64,000 bases of DNA. Source: Clostridium sp. (GTDB taxonomy: Bacteria; Bacillota; Clostridia; Lachnospirales; Lachnospiraceae). The first letter of the stretch is position 1. Each line of letters begins with the position of its first letter. The translations under genes and the position numbers were made by a program. The notes under the pieces are model-generated. The model had not been told where the DNA came from. It was given only the letters and a program-made list of their open reading frames with translations, and made no database searches. Positions 8,897 to 17,581 of this stretch are shown here, one piece after another. The stretch covers positions 62,001 through 126,000 of the forward strand of contig JAMOZY010000005.1 of NCBI GenBank assembly GCA_023667695.1. Reading direction: 5' to 3'.

Positions 8897-9532
8897 ATGG
8901 CAGTAAAAGTAGGAAATAGCTGGGTATCAGAGGCGGCATATACATATGCACAGGAAAAGGCAGCAGAACGCTCATCCGGGGAAGCCTCCGGCGGAAGTAT
9001 GCTCAGTCAGTTGTCGGAGAAATTTCCGGATTTAAAATTCTCGACGAATACGGAACCATTTAGCAGTAACGGGAAGAACAATATAGCCATTGCCCCAAAT
9101 ATATTAAAGGAAATGGAAGAAGACCCGGAGAAATACTTAGAATACGAGGCACTGATTTATGACTGCAATAATGAGCAAAAATCAATAGCAAACCGAGAGG
9201 GACTGATTTCCTTTGGATTTATTATAAATAGCGATGGTTCTTTGGGTACATGGAGTGTTTCAAAAGCGAATTCCGGGAACTACCGGAACCAGTTCAAGCT
9301 GGATAAGAAGGATAAAAATAACTGGACAGAGCAGATTCTGGAAAAATCCAAGCTGAAAAAGGCGGAGCAGAAGAAGATAGAAAAGAAAAAGACAGAACAG
9401 GCAGAGGAGAAAAAAGCACAGAAAGCGGAAATTGAGAAAAAGAAAGCGGAAGAAACGCAAGAAGCGGAAAAGGATTTGACTGGACAAAAAGGGTTAAAAG
9501 CCAAAGGAAGGGCAGTAGATGTGAAGGTATAA
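8897..9532 (+). CDS. DUF6033-like protein, paralogue 3
   Basis: ATG 8897 follows the sequence AAAGGTCAAGGAGGACGATT, the same leader seen before paralogue 1, which shows that the duplication included the translation signal. The 211-residue protein is the shortest copy: it keeps NIAIAPNILKEMEEDPEKY, SFGFIINSDGSLGTWSV, a Lys/Glu/Ala-rich coiled coil (about residues 140-195) and the ending AVDVKV. The N-terminal linker is reduced. Function unknown. Confidence 0.7.
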   Translation: MAVKVGNSWVSEAAYTYAQEKAAERSSGEASGGSMLSQLSEKFPDLKFSTNTEPFSSNGKNNIAIAPNILKEMEEDPEKYLEYEALIYDCNNEQKSIANREGLISFGFIINSDGSLGTWSVSKANSGNYRNQFKLDKKDKNNWTEQILEKSKLKKAEQKKIEKKKTEQAEEKKAQKAEIEKKKAEETQEAEKDLTGQKGLKAKGRAVDVKV

Positions 9533-9534
9533 TT

Positions 9535-9680
9535 TATTCCCGCAAGCAATGAGGAAAATAGCCATGCTTGCATGGATATTTGACAAATGCCGCGAGAGTC
9601 AAATATCCCGCCCATTGGGACGGAAAGAATAAGCCAGCTCATGCCCCGTAGCTTGCTGCGGGGTATTTGACTTGGGGGTC
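9535..9680. repeat. Cluster of short palindromes (dispersed hairpin element)
   Basis: This gene-free stretch holds four palindromes: CCATGC-TT-GCATGG (9562-9575), GATATTTGAC/GTCAAATATC (9575-9608), CCGCCC/GGGACGG near 9609, and GCCCCGTAGCTTGCTGCGGGGT (9642-9663). A related CCGCAAGCA...TGCTTGC hairpin occurs at 33130-33162. The layout suggests a dispersed repeat family or a terminator cluster. I see no gene in 9681-9870. Confidence 0.5.
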
Positions 9681-9872
9681 CCGGCGTTGGTTTAGGAGAA
9701 ATAGCCTGCTTCTCTATATGGCTGCGCCGGGAGGTTGCTTCCCTGCCTTATAGGTGGGGGAGTGACATTTGTCTGGCAGAGTAAATATACATTCCGGTGT
9801 CTTATAAATGGACATGGCGGAACGGTCACGGGGAAGTATATTTTCAGGAAGTTTATTTTCTATAATTTTATC

Positions 9873-9901
9873 TTGACATACGAAAACCACATAGATATAA
9901 T
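9873..9901 (+). promoter_or_regulatory. Consensus promoter of the str operon
   Basis: TTGACA (9873-9878) and TATAAT (9896-9901) are separated by 17 bp, a full sigma-A consensus. It precedes rpsL by about 80 bp. A small hairpin GCGTGA/TCACGC (about 9912-9928) lies in the leader. Confidence 0.9.
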
Positions 9902-9983
9902 AAATAAGTATGCGTGATTTGGTCACGCGTGCTTTTAAAGTCCGAAAAAATCGGCAATACTACAAACACAGGAGGTGAAAAAC

Positions 9984-10403
9984 ATGCCAACATTCAACCA
10001 GTTAGTTAGAAAGGGAAGACAGACTGTAGAAGCAAAGTCTACTGCACCGGCGCTTCAGAAGGGTTACAACTCTTTGAGAAAGAAGCCGACAGATTCCTCT
10101 GCTCCACAGAAGCGGGGAGTTTGTACTGCTGTTAAGACTGCAACTCCTAAGAAGCCTAACTCTGCGTTAAGAAAAATTGCCAGAGTACGTCTTTCTAACG
10201 GAATCGAAGTTACCAGCTACATCCCGGGCGAAGGTCACAACCTTCAGGAGCATAGTGTTGTTCTAATCCGTGGTGGAAGAGTAAAGGACCTTCCTGGTAC
10301 CAGATATCATATTATCAGAGGTACACTGGATACAGCAGGTGTTGCTAAGAGACGCCAGGCCCGCTCTAAGTATGGTGCTAAGAGACCAAAGGATGCTAAA
10401 TAG
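9984..10403 (+). CDS. rpsL: 30S ribosomal protein S12
   Basis: A 139-residue protein starting [13 protein letters not shown] at ATG 9984 behind ACAGGAGGTGAAA. It contains the S12 hallmarks: [13 protein letters not shown] with the streptomycin-site Lys, and [17 protein letters not shown] followed by [12 protein letters not shown]12 lies at the decoding centre and monitors codon-anticodon pairing. It is the first gene of the str operon, driven by a consensus promoter. The operon is not joined to rpoBC here. Confidence 0.98.
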   Translation: MPTFNQLVRKGRQTVEAKSTAPALQKGYNSLRKKPTDSSAPQKRGVCTAVKTATPKKPNSALRKIARVRLSNGIEVTSYIPGEGHNLQEHSVVLIRGGRVKDLPGTRYHIIRGTLDTAGVAKRRQARSKYGAKRPKDAK

Positions 10404-10404
10404 G

Positions 10405-10505
10405 CCGAAAGCAACTTGATGAAATCGAGTGCAAGCGAGGATTGAATCTAGTGCGAGGCTGTTCTTTGAACTTAGCGAGGTATTTTCGGGCTTAGCGAAA
10501 AGAAC
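10405..10505 (+). repeat. str-operon spacer repeat, copy A
   Basis: This copy begins with CCGAAAGCAACTTGATGAAA directly after the rpsL stop and ends in GCGAAAAGAA. It is nearly the same as copies B (11230-11329) and C (11339-11434). Inside it, AGCGAGG-type words recur about every 20 nt. The rest of the rpsL-rpsG spacer (10506-10740) has a weaker, decayed version (TTAGCGAGAATGAGCGAAGG near 10550) and no gene. Confidence 0.85.
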
Positions 10506-10758
10506 ATCCTTATATAGATTGAATTTAGCATAAAAGCCCATCCTGAATCTTAGCGAGAATGAGCGAAGGCGAAATTCGAGGTTAGATGAATGGATGAATA
10601 GCAAAATTAAATAGTGCTGGAGTAGGCTATGTTTTTCCTATTATAGATAGATAAGATGAATGTAAGCACAATCCGCACGAACATACCGGATTGGTATGAG
10701 TACCTTTAAGCTAAATAATGATTATTAGCTTACTATAATTTTTAAGGAGGGAAGAACC

Positions 10759-11229
10759 GTGCCACGTAAAGGACATATTCAGAAAAGAGATGTACTTCCA
10801 GATCCGATTTATAAGGATAAAGTGGTTACAAAGTTAATCAACAACATCATGTTAGACGGTAAGAAGGGTGTTGCCCAGAGAATCGTTTATGGTGCGTTTG
10901 AACGTGTTGCTGCTGAAACTGGAAAAGATGCATTAGAAGTATTTAATGAAGCAATGAATAACATTATGCCATTACTTGAGGTAAAGGCAAGAAGAATCGG
11001 TGGTGCTACCTATCAGGTGCCAATCGATGTTCGTCCTGACAGACGTCAGGCTCTGGGTCTCCGTTGGATTACTACTTACTCTCGTGCGAGAAGTGAGAAG
11101 ACCATGGAAGAGAGACTTGCAAAAGAGATTCTGGATGCCGCCAACAATACCGGCGCATCAGTAAAGAAGAAAGAAGATATGCACAAGATGGCAGAAGCAA
11201 ACAAGGCATTTGCACATTACAGATTCTGA
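10759..11229 (+). CDS. rpsG: 30S ribosomal protein S7
   Basis: A 156-residue protein with GTG start at 10759 behind TTAAGGAGGG. It contains [18 protein letters not shown] at the N-terminus and [19 protein letters not shown], the S7 signature for 16S rRNA binding. S7 starts assembly of the 30S head and in many bacteria also acts as translational repressor of its operon. The 355-bp gap to rpsL is unusually long for this operon and is filled with repeat sequence. Confidence 0.98.
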   Translation: MPRKGHIQKRDVLPDPIYKDKVVTKLINNIMLDGKKGVAQRIVYGAFERVAAETGKDALEVFNEAMNNIMPLLEVKARRIGGATYQVPIDVRPDRRQALGLRWITTYSRARSEKTMEERLAKEILDAANNTGASVKKKEDMHKMAEANKAFAHYRF

Positions 11230-11329
11230 CCGAAAGCAACTTGATGAAATCGAGCGTAAGCGAAGATTGAATCTAGTGCGAGGTCGTTCTTTGAGCTTGG
11301 CGAGGTGCTTTCGAGCATAGCGAAAAGAA
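11230..11329 (+). repeat. str-operon spacer repeat, copy B
   Basis: A roughly 100-bp repeat that starts right behind the rpsG stop. Its spacing to copy C is 109 bp, making a direct tandem pair with only a few differences. It is the same element that follows rpsL. Confidence 0.9.
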
Positions 11330-11338
11330 TTTCCTTTT

Positions 11339-11434
11339 GAAAGCAACTTGATGAAATCAGCGTAAGCGAAGATTGAATCTAGTGCGAGGTCGTTCTTTGA
11401 GCTTGGCGAGGTACTTTCGAGCATAGCGAAAAGA
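11339..11434 (+). repeat. str-operon spacer repeat, copy C
   Basis: The second unit of the tandem pair between rpsG and fusA, starting GAAAGCAACTTGATGAAATC and ending GCGAAAAGAA. It lacks a few bases at the GA of AAATCGAGCG. Nothing else is seen in 11435-11545. Confidence 0.9.
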
Positions 11435-11560
11435 ATTTCATTAATAAATTACTTGTGCATAAGTAAAGGTGAAAGCGAATGTACAATCAGAAACAAATGA
11501 ATTGGTCATCTGTTTGTCCATGGAAACCAGCTTTCAAAATAAATTAAGGAGGAAAATACC

Positions 11561-13678
11561 TTGAGTGGAAGAGAATATCCGTTAGACAGAACTAGAAATA
11601 TCGGTATTATGGCACACATCGATGCCGGTAAGACGACTCTTACAGAGCGTATTCTGTATTATACCGGTGTTAACTATAAGATAGGAGATACTCACGAAGG
11701 TACAGCTACCATGGACTGGATGGAGCAGGAACAGGAAAGAGGTATCACCATTACCTCTGCGGCTACTACCTGTCACTGGACGTTACAGGAAAACTGTAAG
11801 GCAAAGCCGGGCGCTTTGGAGCATCGTATCAACATTATTGATACTCCCGGCCACGTTGACTTTACGGTAGAAGTAGAGCGTTCTCTGCGTGTATTGGACG
11901 GAGCCGTTGGTGTATTCTGTGCCAAGGGTGGCGTTGAGCCTCAGTCAGAAAATGTATGGCGCCAGGCAGACACGTATAATGTTCCAAGAATGGCATTTAT
12001 TAATAAGATGGATATCTTAGGTGCTGATTTCTATGGGGCGGTAGATCAGATTCGGAACCGTTTGGGTAAAAATGCAATTGTTACCCAGTTACCAATTGGT
12101 AAGGAAGACGAGTTCAAGGGTATCATTGACTTATTTGAAATGAAAGCCTATATCTATAATGATGATAAGGGCGACGATATCAGTATTCTTGATATTCCGG
12201 AAGATATGAAGGATGATGCAGAAACCTACCATACAGAATTGGTAGAAAAAATCTGTGAATTAGATGATGACTTGATGATGGCATATCTGGAAGGTGAAGA
12301 GCCTTCGATTGATGAGCTGAAGGCGGCATTAAGAAAGGGAACCTGTGAGTCTACAGCCGTACCGGTATGCTGTGGTTCCGCTTATCGTAACAAGGGTGTT
12401 CAGAAGCTGTTGGATTCTATTTTGGAATTCATGCCTGCACCAACTGATATTCCGGATATTAAGGGTGTGGATGAGGACGGTAATGAAGTAACCAGACATT
12501 CGTCTGATGATGAGCCGTTTTCAGCCCTGGCGTTTAAGATTATGGCTGACCCGTTCGTTGGTAAGCTTGCATTCTTCCGGGTGTATTCCGGTACATTGAA
12601 CTCTGGTTCTTATGTATTAAATGCGACAAAGGGCAAGAAAGAGCGTGTAGGACGTATCTTGCAGATGCATGCAAACCACAGAGCAGAGCTGGATAAGGTG
12701 TATTCCGGTGATATTGCAGCAGCAGTCGGCTTCAAGCTGACAACTACCGGTGATACCATCTGCGACGAGCAGCATCCGGTTATCTTAGAGTCCATGGAGT
12801 TCCCGGAGCCGGTTATTGAGCTTGCAATCGAGCCGAAAACAAAGGCTGGTCAGGGCAAGTTAGGTGAGTCCTTAGCAAAGCTTGCAGAAGAGGACCCTAC
12901 CTTCCGTGCGCATACAGATGAAGAAACCGGTCAGACTATTATTGCCGGTATGGGTGAGCTGCATCTGGAAATTATTGTAGACCGGCTTCTTCGTGAGTTT
13001 AAGGTAGAAGCAAATGTTGGCGCACCACAGGTTGCATATAAGGAAACATTTACCAAGCCGGTTGATGTAGATAGCAAATATGCAAAGCAGTCCGGCGGCC
13101 GTGGACAGTATGGACACTGTAAGGTACACTTTACGCCAATGGACCCGAATGGAGAGCAGACCTTCGAATTCACATCTTCCGTAGTGGGTGGTTCTATTCC
13201 GAAGGAATATATCCCGGCTGTTGGTGAAGGTATTGAAGAGGCAGCTAAGGCAGGTATTCTTGGTGGATTCCCGGTACTTGGTGTTAAGGCTGATGTATAC
13301 GATGGTTCTTATCATGAAGTCGATTCATCCGAAATGGCATTCCATATTGCCGGTTCCATGGCATTCAAGGATGCTATGGCAAAGGGTGAACCGGTACTGC
13401 TGGAGCCGATTATGAAGGTGGAAGTAACCATGCCGGAGGAATATATGGGCGATGTAATCGGAAGCCTGAATGCAAAGCGAGGCCAGATTAACAGTATGGA
13501 CGACCTTGGCGGTGGTAAGATTGTCAGAGCATTTGTACCGCTTGCTGAGATGTTTGGTTATTCAACAGAGCTTCGTTCTTCAACACAGGGACGTGGAAAT
13601 TATTCCATGTTCTTTGAGAGATATGAGAAGTGTCCGAAGAATGTACAGGATAAGGTTCTTGCTGCAAAGAAGGGCTAA
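11561..13678 (+). CDS. fusA: Translation elongation factor G
   Basis: A 705-residue GTPase with a TTG start at 11561 behind TTAAGGAGGAAAA. The G motifs are in order: [15 protein letters not shown] (P-loop), [11 protein letters not shown] (switch I), DTPGHVDF (switch II) and [10 protein letters not shown] (base recognition). The C-terminal domains IV and V include GQYGHCKV and [19 protein letters not shown] moves tRNA and mRNA through the ribosome after each peptide bond. It is the third gene of the str operon. Confidence 0.98.
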   Translation: MSGREYPLDRTRNIGIMAHIDAGKTTLTERILYYTGVNYKIGDTHEGTATMDWMEQEQERGITITSAATTCHWTLQENCKAKPGALEHRINIIDTPGHVDFTVEVERSLRVLDGAVGVFCAKGGVEPQSENVWRQADTYNVPRMAFINKMDILGADFYGAVDQIRNRLGKNAIVTQLPIGKEDEFKGIIDLFEMKAYIYNDDKGDDISILDIPEDMKDDAETYHTELVEKICELDDDLMMAYLEGEEPSIDELKAALRKGTCESTAVPVCCGSAYRNKGVQKLLDSILEFMPAPTDIPDIKGVDEDGNEVTRHSSDDEPFSALAFKIMADPFVGKLAFFRVYSGTLNSGSYVLNATKGKKERVGRILQMHANHRAELDKVYSGDIAAAVGFKLTTTGDTICDEQHPVILESMEFPEPVIELAIEPKTKAGQGKLGESLAKLAEEDPTFRAHTDEETGQTIIAGMGELHLEIIVDRLLREFKVEANVGAPQVAYKETFTKPVDVDSKYAKQSGGRGQYGHCKVHFTPMDPNGEQTFEFTSSVVGGSIPKEYIPAVGEGIEEAAKAGILGGFPVLGVKADVYDGSYHEVDSSEMAFHIAGSMAFKDAMAKGEPVLLEPIMKVEVTMPEEYMGDVIGSLNAKRGQINSMDDLGGGKIVRAFVPLAEMFGYSTELRSSTQGRGNYSMFFERYEKCPKNVQDKVLAAKKG

Positions 13679-13724
13679 AAAGAAGGGAACCTGGAAGGCC
13701 AGGAAAAGGAAATGTAATAATGCG

Positions 13725-13755
13725 TCGGTATACTGCCTGTAAAGCGGTATACCGA
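13725..13755 (+). terminator. Hairpin between fusA and tuf
   Basis: TCGGTATAC (13725-13733) pairs with GTATACCGA (13747-13755). It lies between the fusA stop and the tuf promoter and may attenuate or process read-through; no T run follows. Confidence 0.5.
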
Positions 13756-13768
13756 TGATATAAAAGAC

Positions 13769-13797
13769 TTGAAAATATTGTAAATATCTAATATAAT
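13769..13797 (+). promoter_or_regulatory. Promoter of tuf
   Basis: TTGAAA (13769-13774) and TATAAT (13792-13797) with a 17-bp spacer. It lets tuf be made in excess over the rest of the str operon. Confidence 0.85.
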
Positions 13798-13862
13798 GTT
13801 TTCTAGCTGATGTATAGTAGAAAGCCAAAAGGAAATGGCGAATTTTAAGGAGGATATTAAAA

Positions 13863-15050
13863 ATGGCAAAGGCTAAGTTTGAGAGAAGCAAACCACATTG
13901 TAATATTGGTACCATTGGTCACGTAGATCATGGTAAGACAACTTTAACAGCTGCAATCACCAAGACATTGAATGCAAGATTAGGTACTGGTGAAGCTGTT
14001 GCATTTGAGAACATTGATAAGGCTCCGGAAGAGAGAGAAAGAGGTATTACCATTTCTACCGCTCACGTAGAGTATGAGACCGAGAACAGACATTACGCAC
14101 ACGTTGACTGCCCAGGCCATGCTGACTACGTTAAGAACATGATTACCGGTGCTGCTCAGATGGATGGCGCTATCCTTGTTGTAGCTGCTACTGACGGTGT
14201 TATGGCTCAGACAAAGGAGCATATCTTATTGTCTCGTCAGGTAGGTGTACCTTACATCGTTGTATTCATGAACAAGTGTGATATGGTTGATGATGAGGAA
14301 TTATTAGAGTTAGTTGAGATGGAAGTTACCGAGCAGTTAGAGGAATATGGTTTCACGGACTGCCCAATCGTTAAGGGTTCCGCTCTGAAGGCTCTGGAAG
14401 ATCCTTCTGGAGAGTGGGGCGACAAGATTTTAGAGTTAATGAAGACGGTTGATGAGTATATTCCGGACCCACAGAGAGATACGGACAAACCGTTCCTGAT
14501 GCCTGTTGAGGATGTATTTACCATTACCGGTCGTGGTACAGTTGCTACTGGTAGAGTAGAGGCTGGTGTTATCCATGTAAATGATGAAGTAGAAATCGTT
14601 GGTATTAAGCCAGAGGTTCAGAAGACTACCGTAACCGGTATCGAGATGTTCCGTAAGCTGTTGGATGAAGGACAGGCTGGTGATAACATCGGTGCATTGC
14701 TTCGTGGTATCAAGAGAGAAGAAATCGAAAGAGGACAGGTTCTGTGTAAGCCAGGTACTGTTACCTGCCACAGCAAGTTTACCGCTCAGGTATACGTTCT
14801 GACCAAGGATGAAGGTGGTCGTCATACTCCATTCTTCAACAACTATCGTCCTCAGTTCTATTTCAGAACAACAGACGTTACTGGTGTATGTAACTTACCT
14901 GCTGGTACAGAAATGTGCATGCCTGGTGATAATGTAGAAATGACTATCGAGTTGATTCATCCGGTAGCTATGGACCAGGGTCTTACATTCGCTATCCGTG
15001 AGGGTGGTAGAACTGTTGGGTCTGGCAGGGTTGCATCTATCATTGAGTAA
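13863..15050 (+). CDS. tuf: Translation elongation factor Tu
   Basis: A 395-residue GTPase with [14 protein letters not shown] (P-loop), [13 protein letters not shown] (switch I), [12 protein letters not shown] (switch II) and [15 protein letters not shown]-Tu brings aminoacyl-tRNA to the ribosome. The start follows TTAAGGAGGATATTAAA. The last 18 codons (14997-15050) use GGG and AGG, rare in the rest of the gene, and a second copy of this segment with GGT/CGT codons lies at 28115-28168. I infer that an inserted element replaced the native 3' end while keeping the frame (ending RVASIIE; the displaced copy ends RVATIVE). Confidence 0.98.
   Translation: MAKAKFERSKPHCNIGTIGHVDHGKTTLTAAITKTLNARLGTGEAVAFENIDKAPEERERGITISTAHVEYETENRHYAHVDCPGHADYVKNMITGAAQMDGAILVVAATDGVMAQTKEHILLSRQVGVPYIVVFMNKCDMVDDEELLELVEMEVTEQLEEYGFTDCPIVKGSALKALEDPSGEWGDKILELMKTVDEYIPDPQRDTDKPFLMPVEDVFTITGRGTVATGRVEAGVIHVNDEVEIVGIKPEVQKTTVTGIEMFRKLLDEGQAGDNIGALLRGIKREEIERGQVLCKPGTVTCHSKFTAQVYVLTKDEGGRHTPFFNNYRPQFYFRTTDVTGVCNLPAGTEMCMPGDNVEMTIELIHPVAMDQGLTFAIREGGRTVGSGRVASIIE
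14997..15050 (+). other. Left attachment-site copy (3' end of tuf)
   Basis: The first 17 bp, CGTGAGGGTGGTAGAAC (14997-15013), are identical to 28115-28131; the rest of the 54-bp segment matches in 43 of 54 positions overall, mostly differing at third codon positions. It is read as the attL of the tuf island. Confidence 0.75.
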
Positions 15051-15072
15051 TTGAAAGAAATATAGTAAAATC

Positions 15073-15105
15073 AAGGCTTTCGGGGGTTTCTCCGAAAGCC
15101 TTTTT
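15073..15105 (+). terminator. Intrinsic terminator after tuf (island-borne)
   Basis: AAGGCTTTCGG and CCGAAAGCCTT form a stem with a short loop, followed by TTTTT. It ends tuf transcription in the present arrangement. Confidence 0.9.
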
Positions 15106-15133
15106 ACGTGAAAAGTAGTTTTATAAGTTGCTT

Positions 15134-15157
15134 GTGCTTCTATAATGCTTCTAAAAT
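15134..15157 (+). repeat. Left subterminal repeat of the island
   Basis: GTGCTTCTATAATGCTTCTAAAA differs at one position from the copy at 27992-28015 and contains two GCTTCTA words 12 bp apart. Likely integrase arm-binding sites. Confidence 0.65.
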
Positions 15158-15225
15158 ATTCAAGAAATGATAAGTAGTAGAATTTTATTCATCATCACAA
15201 AAAAATCATTCTTTGTTATAATGAA

Positions 15226-15873
15226 TTATTGTAAGTACATTTGATTATACACATTATTGACGGCCTCAGCATAAAGAGAGAAAGAATGTTTTTTATTCCT
15301 TTCATTGGTATTTTTCAGCAGCAGATATTCTTCTTCAATGTAAGACCAACCCCCATCTTCAATAATATCATGAACTTTTTCGTCTATGCCAGATGATAGT
15401 GTTCGAAAAACAAATTGATAAGATTGTTGTGTTTTATTGTTTCTTAGGTAATAATAGCCATCAGTGTTGTTATTGCTTCCGTAATAGATAATGGCAAAAT
15501 CGCAACTATAGCGTATTTTATTTCTATCTTTGTCAATCATCTTTATCGTAATAGAAGATGTTGAATCCTTTGGGAATGAGTATTTTGTTCCCTGCAAAGC
15601 TGTTTTTAAAGCAGTTATGAACTGTTGCTTGATATTCTTGGCATTATAGAGAATGCCATTGCTGGGAGGGGAGAGAATTAAATTATAATCGAAATCATAT
15701 CCACTGTTTCCACCTTTTATTCTGGTTATAAGATGTCTTTTACCGCTTCCGATTAGATGGAATTGGAATTTTACTCCATAGTTTTTACGCATTTCAATTT
15801 GAGTACGCTTAATAATCTGTTCAAGCTCTTTTCTGACAGGGGCATACTCGGATTTTTTTACATATTCATACAT
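15226..15873 (-). CDS. Putative nucleotidyltransferase-fold protein
   Basis: A 215-residue soluble protein starting at 15873 behind CGAAAGGAGATATAAT. The stretch HLIGSGKRHLITRIKGGNSG then YDFDYNLIL resembles a nucleotidyltransferase GS motif followed by a D-x-D pair, and YSCDFAIIYY could supply the third carboxylate. The GS-to-DxD distance is longer than usual, so this is a tentative fold call. It has no partner on its strand. Such enzymes occur in defence and toxin loci, among other roles. Confidence 0.5.
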   Translation of the reverse strand: MYEYVKKSEYAPVRKELEQIIKRTQIEMRKNYGVKFQFHLIGSGKRHLITRIKGGNSGYDFDYNLILSPPSNGILYNAKNIKQQFITALKTALQGTKYSFPKDSTSSITIKMIDKDRNKIRYSCDFAIIYYGSNNNTDGYYYLRNNKTQQSYQFVFRTLSSGIDEKVHDIIEDGGWSYIEEEYLLLKNTNERNKKHSFSLYAEAVNNVYNQMYLQ

Positions 15874-16009
15874 ATATTATATCTCCTTTCGCCCATGCCT
15901 CCATACAATCTTGATGAATGTATCATAATAGAATATCATATTTTTACTTAATGTCAATCCCCAATTTTCAAAATCTGAGATTTTTTGAAAACATTCTAGC
16001 ATTTAATGA

Positions 16010-16118
16010 TTTTATCCAAGTAATTCCTTATTTTTCTGAATATATTCTTTCCAGACCGCTTCTCGGTCTTTCTTATGTGTGTTTTCGTATTTTTCTGTGT
16101 ATTCATCATGCAGCTTTT
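16010..16118 (-). pseudogene. Frame-shifted remnant continuing the DUF6076-like tail
   Basis: Read on the minus strand in another frame, this stretch gives NELKKLHDEYTEKYENTHKK followed by DREAVWKEYIQKNKELL and a stop. The Lys/Glu/Tyr-rich text suits the helical C-terminus of the protein whose zinc-knuckle part is fused to the regulator at 16119-16598. Confidence 0.45.
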
Positions 16119-16598
16119 TCAATTCATTAGTGGCGTATCGTTTGGAACTTTGTCACGTCGGATGCGCCCGTAAAGTTTATTGTAGGATTTGGTAAATTCC
16201 TGATGAATTGGATGCTGGAACAGTTTTTCTTTATAAGTTTTTCTTACGCCTACTTCGCTGCAGGTTGCAGAAGTATTTTTATAGATACGGTTGCATTTCA
16301 TGGTATTCATCAAGGTGAGGAGGAGTGTTTTCTGCTCCTCAGTCAGGGTACTCCATCTTGAAAACAGTACGCGCTGTTCTTCGGTTAATTGCGCCGGATC
16401 ATTCCCCTCGGAGGAGAATTGCGATAAAGTTATACCAAACGCCCTGCATACCGCCTCTAAGGTCGGAAGCGTCGGCGCATTATTTCTATTGAACATATTT
16501 GTGACTGTGGAATGGGAGAGGCTGGCCTCCTTTGCCAGCCGGTAATCCGTCCAGCCGCGCTCATCCATCAGTTGCCTTATGCGTTTTTGCGTATTCAT
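16119..16598 (-). CDS. XRE-family regulator fused to a remnant tail
   Basis: Residues 1-97 are a complete Cro/C1-type regulator: MNTQKRIRQLMDERGWTDYR, LAKEASLSHSTVTNMFNRNN and LEAVCRAFGITLSQFFSE-like recognition helices, ending LTEEQKTLLLTLMNTM where relatives normally stop. Residues 98-159 (CNRIYKNTSATCSEVG, then QEFTKSYNKLYGRIRR) do not belong to that family and look like the C-terminal zinc-knuckle part of a DUF6076-type protein. A further frame-shifted piece (KKLHDEYTEKYENTHKKDRE) follows to about 16010. A deletion probably joined the two genes. Confidence 0.7.
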   Translation of the reverse strand: MNTQKRIRQLMDERGWTDYRLAKEASLSHSTVTNMFNRNNAPTLPTLEAVCRAFGITLSQFSSEGNDPAQLTEEQRVLFSRWSTLTEEQKTLLLTLMNTMKCNRIYKNTSATCSEVGVRKTYKEKLFQHPIHQEFTKSYNKLYGRIRRDKVPNDTPLMN

Positions 16599-16631
16599 AT
16601 ATCCACCTGCCCATCTGTATCTATTCTAAGG

Positions 16632-16686
16632 CCCAAAATGGTGATATAATAGTCACAATCAGTAGACTTACCATTCCCCAAAATGG
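16632..16686. promoter_or_regulatory. Operator-like region between divergent genes
   Basis: CCCAAAATGG occurs twice (16632-16641, 16677-16686). A TATAAT box (about 16645) sits inside the palindrome GTGA-TATAATAG-TCAC (16641-16655), and CCATT/AATGG flank the second copy. This fits binding by the XRE regulator encoded to the left. Confidence 0.6.
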
Positions 16687-16746
16687 ACATACTGATAGCA
16701 TAGCAGCAAGGCGGGAATACTATTCTTATTTTCAGGAGGCATCTAC

Positions 16747-16992
16747 ATGGAAGAACATTTATTTGAAAGGCTGGCCCGTGAGAGGAATATAACCGTGGAA
16801 GAAATGCGGGCGATCATCTCGGCCCGCATTGAGCGCGGCCTGCATGATCCAGACCCGGAGAAACGGGCGCAATGGGAAAAGATACCCTGCGCCGGGGAAA
16901 TCCCAACGCCGGACGAGTGGCTTAAATATGCGGTTGAAACCTTGGAAGCCGAGGGGCGCGGCGATCTGCTCCGCTGGTATCCAAACCTTTAA
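16747..16992 (+). CDS. Small hypothetical protein next to the XRE regulator
   Basis: An 81-residue acidic, soluble protein starting MEEHLFERLARERNITVEEM behind CAGGAGGCATCT. It is divergent from the XRE gene and shares its operator region. Its GC content is clearly higher than that of the surrounding island, suggesting a different origin. The N-terminal half is helical (ARERNITVEEMRAIISARIE). I do not recognise a function. Confidence 0.7.
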   Translation: MEEHLFERLARERNITVEEMRAIISARIERGLHDPDPEKRAQWEKIPCAGEIPTPDEWLKYAVETLEAEGRGDLLRWYPNL

Positions 16993-17042
16993 GGGGTGTG
17001 CATTTCTAAGGCACGAAAGCACAGCATATAGACAAAAAAGAA

Positions 17043-17090
17043 AAAAGCGGCGGATTTGCACACTCTACCTTGTGCTTATCCGCTGCTTTT
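17043..17090 (+). terminator. Intrinsic terminator
   Basis: AAAAGCGGCGGAT (17043-17055) pairs with ATCCGCTGCTTTT (17078-17090). It ends the small gene upstream. From here to 17265 I see no gene. Confidence 0.75.
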
Positions 17091-17265
17091 GTATCCGCTG
17101 ATATTGTATCAAAAGTTGTCCCCTGATATGCTTTGGGTAAAACGTATGAATAGCATTCGGTCAAGGGCAGAGGAGATTGTGAGGGAAGAAATTATATATA
17201 CATTATGAGCGCTGGAGCGGGGCAGGGAATATCTGTCCCATTTGGTGCTTTTATGCAAATTTATG

Positions 17266-17334
17266 GAACAAATGTTCTAATGTTTCGAGAAAACGAAAGT
17301 GTTTGTTGAAAATTGTATACTTTAATGGTAAAAT
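17266..17334 (+). promoter_or_regulatory. Promoter and palindromes of the NurA-HerA operon
   Basis: TTGAAA (17306-17311) and TAAAAT (17329-17334) have a 17-bp spacer. Just upstream lie two palindromes, GAACA-AA-TGTTC (17266-17277) and TTTCG-N6-CGAAA (17283-17298), candidate operators for the Cro/C1 protein that is the first gene of the operon. Confidence 0.7.
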
Positions 17335-17369
17335 ATTCATGTATGTATTTGGTCAGGGGAATGGTGTAC

Positions 17370-17579
17370 ATGATAAAATTCGATTGCTTATGGGAATTGA
17401 TGAAAGAAAAGAACATAACCAAAACTCAATTAAGGATGGCAGCGGGGCTTAGCACGAGTACATTTGCAAAACTTACCAAAAATGAAATGGTATCACTCGA
17501 TGTATTGGTTCGGCTGTGCAAGGTGCTTGAATGTCAATTAAGTGATATATGCACGATAGACTTTGGAGAGAAGGTGTAA
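17370..17579 (+). CDS. Cro/C1-type helix-turn-helix regulator
   Basis: A 69-residue protein made only of a helix-turn-helix domain: FDCLWELMKEKNITKTQLRM, AAGLSTSTFAKLTKNEMVSL and VLVRLCKVLECQLSDICTI, the usual helix 2-3 and hydrophobic core. I chose ATG 17370 because GGGGAATGG lies just upstream; longer starts lack a ribosome binding site. It directly precedes the NurA-like gene (2 bp gap) and likely controls the whole operon, as such small regulators do in restriction and toxin-antitoxin loci. Confidence 0.85.
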   Translation: MIKFDCLWELMKEKNITKTQLRMAAGLSTSTFAKLTKNEMVSLDVLVRLCKVLECQLSDICTIDFGEKV

Positions 17580-17581
17580 CC

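Noticed and set aside
9260-9642. Long minus-strand reading frames across the DUF6033-like gene
   Set aside because: They are mirror frames of Lys/Glu-rich codons and have no ribosome binding sites.
10263-10604. Minus-strand frame over rpsL and the spacer repeat
   Set aside because: It overlaps rpsL in antisense and has no plausible start; the repeat sequence keeps it open by chance.
14997-15050. Simple duplication of tuf or a second tuf gene
   Set aside because: Only the last 18 codons are present at 28115, and the differences plus subterminal repeats fit integration better than gene duplication.
16119-16598. Excisionase or integrase for the island
   Set aside because: The N-terminus is a normal XRE regulator and the tail lacks any recombinase motif.
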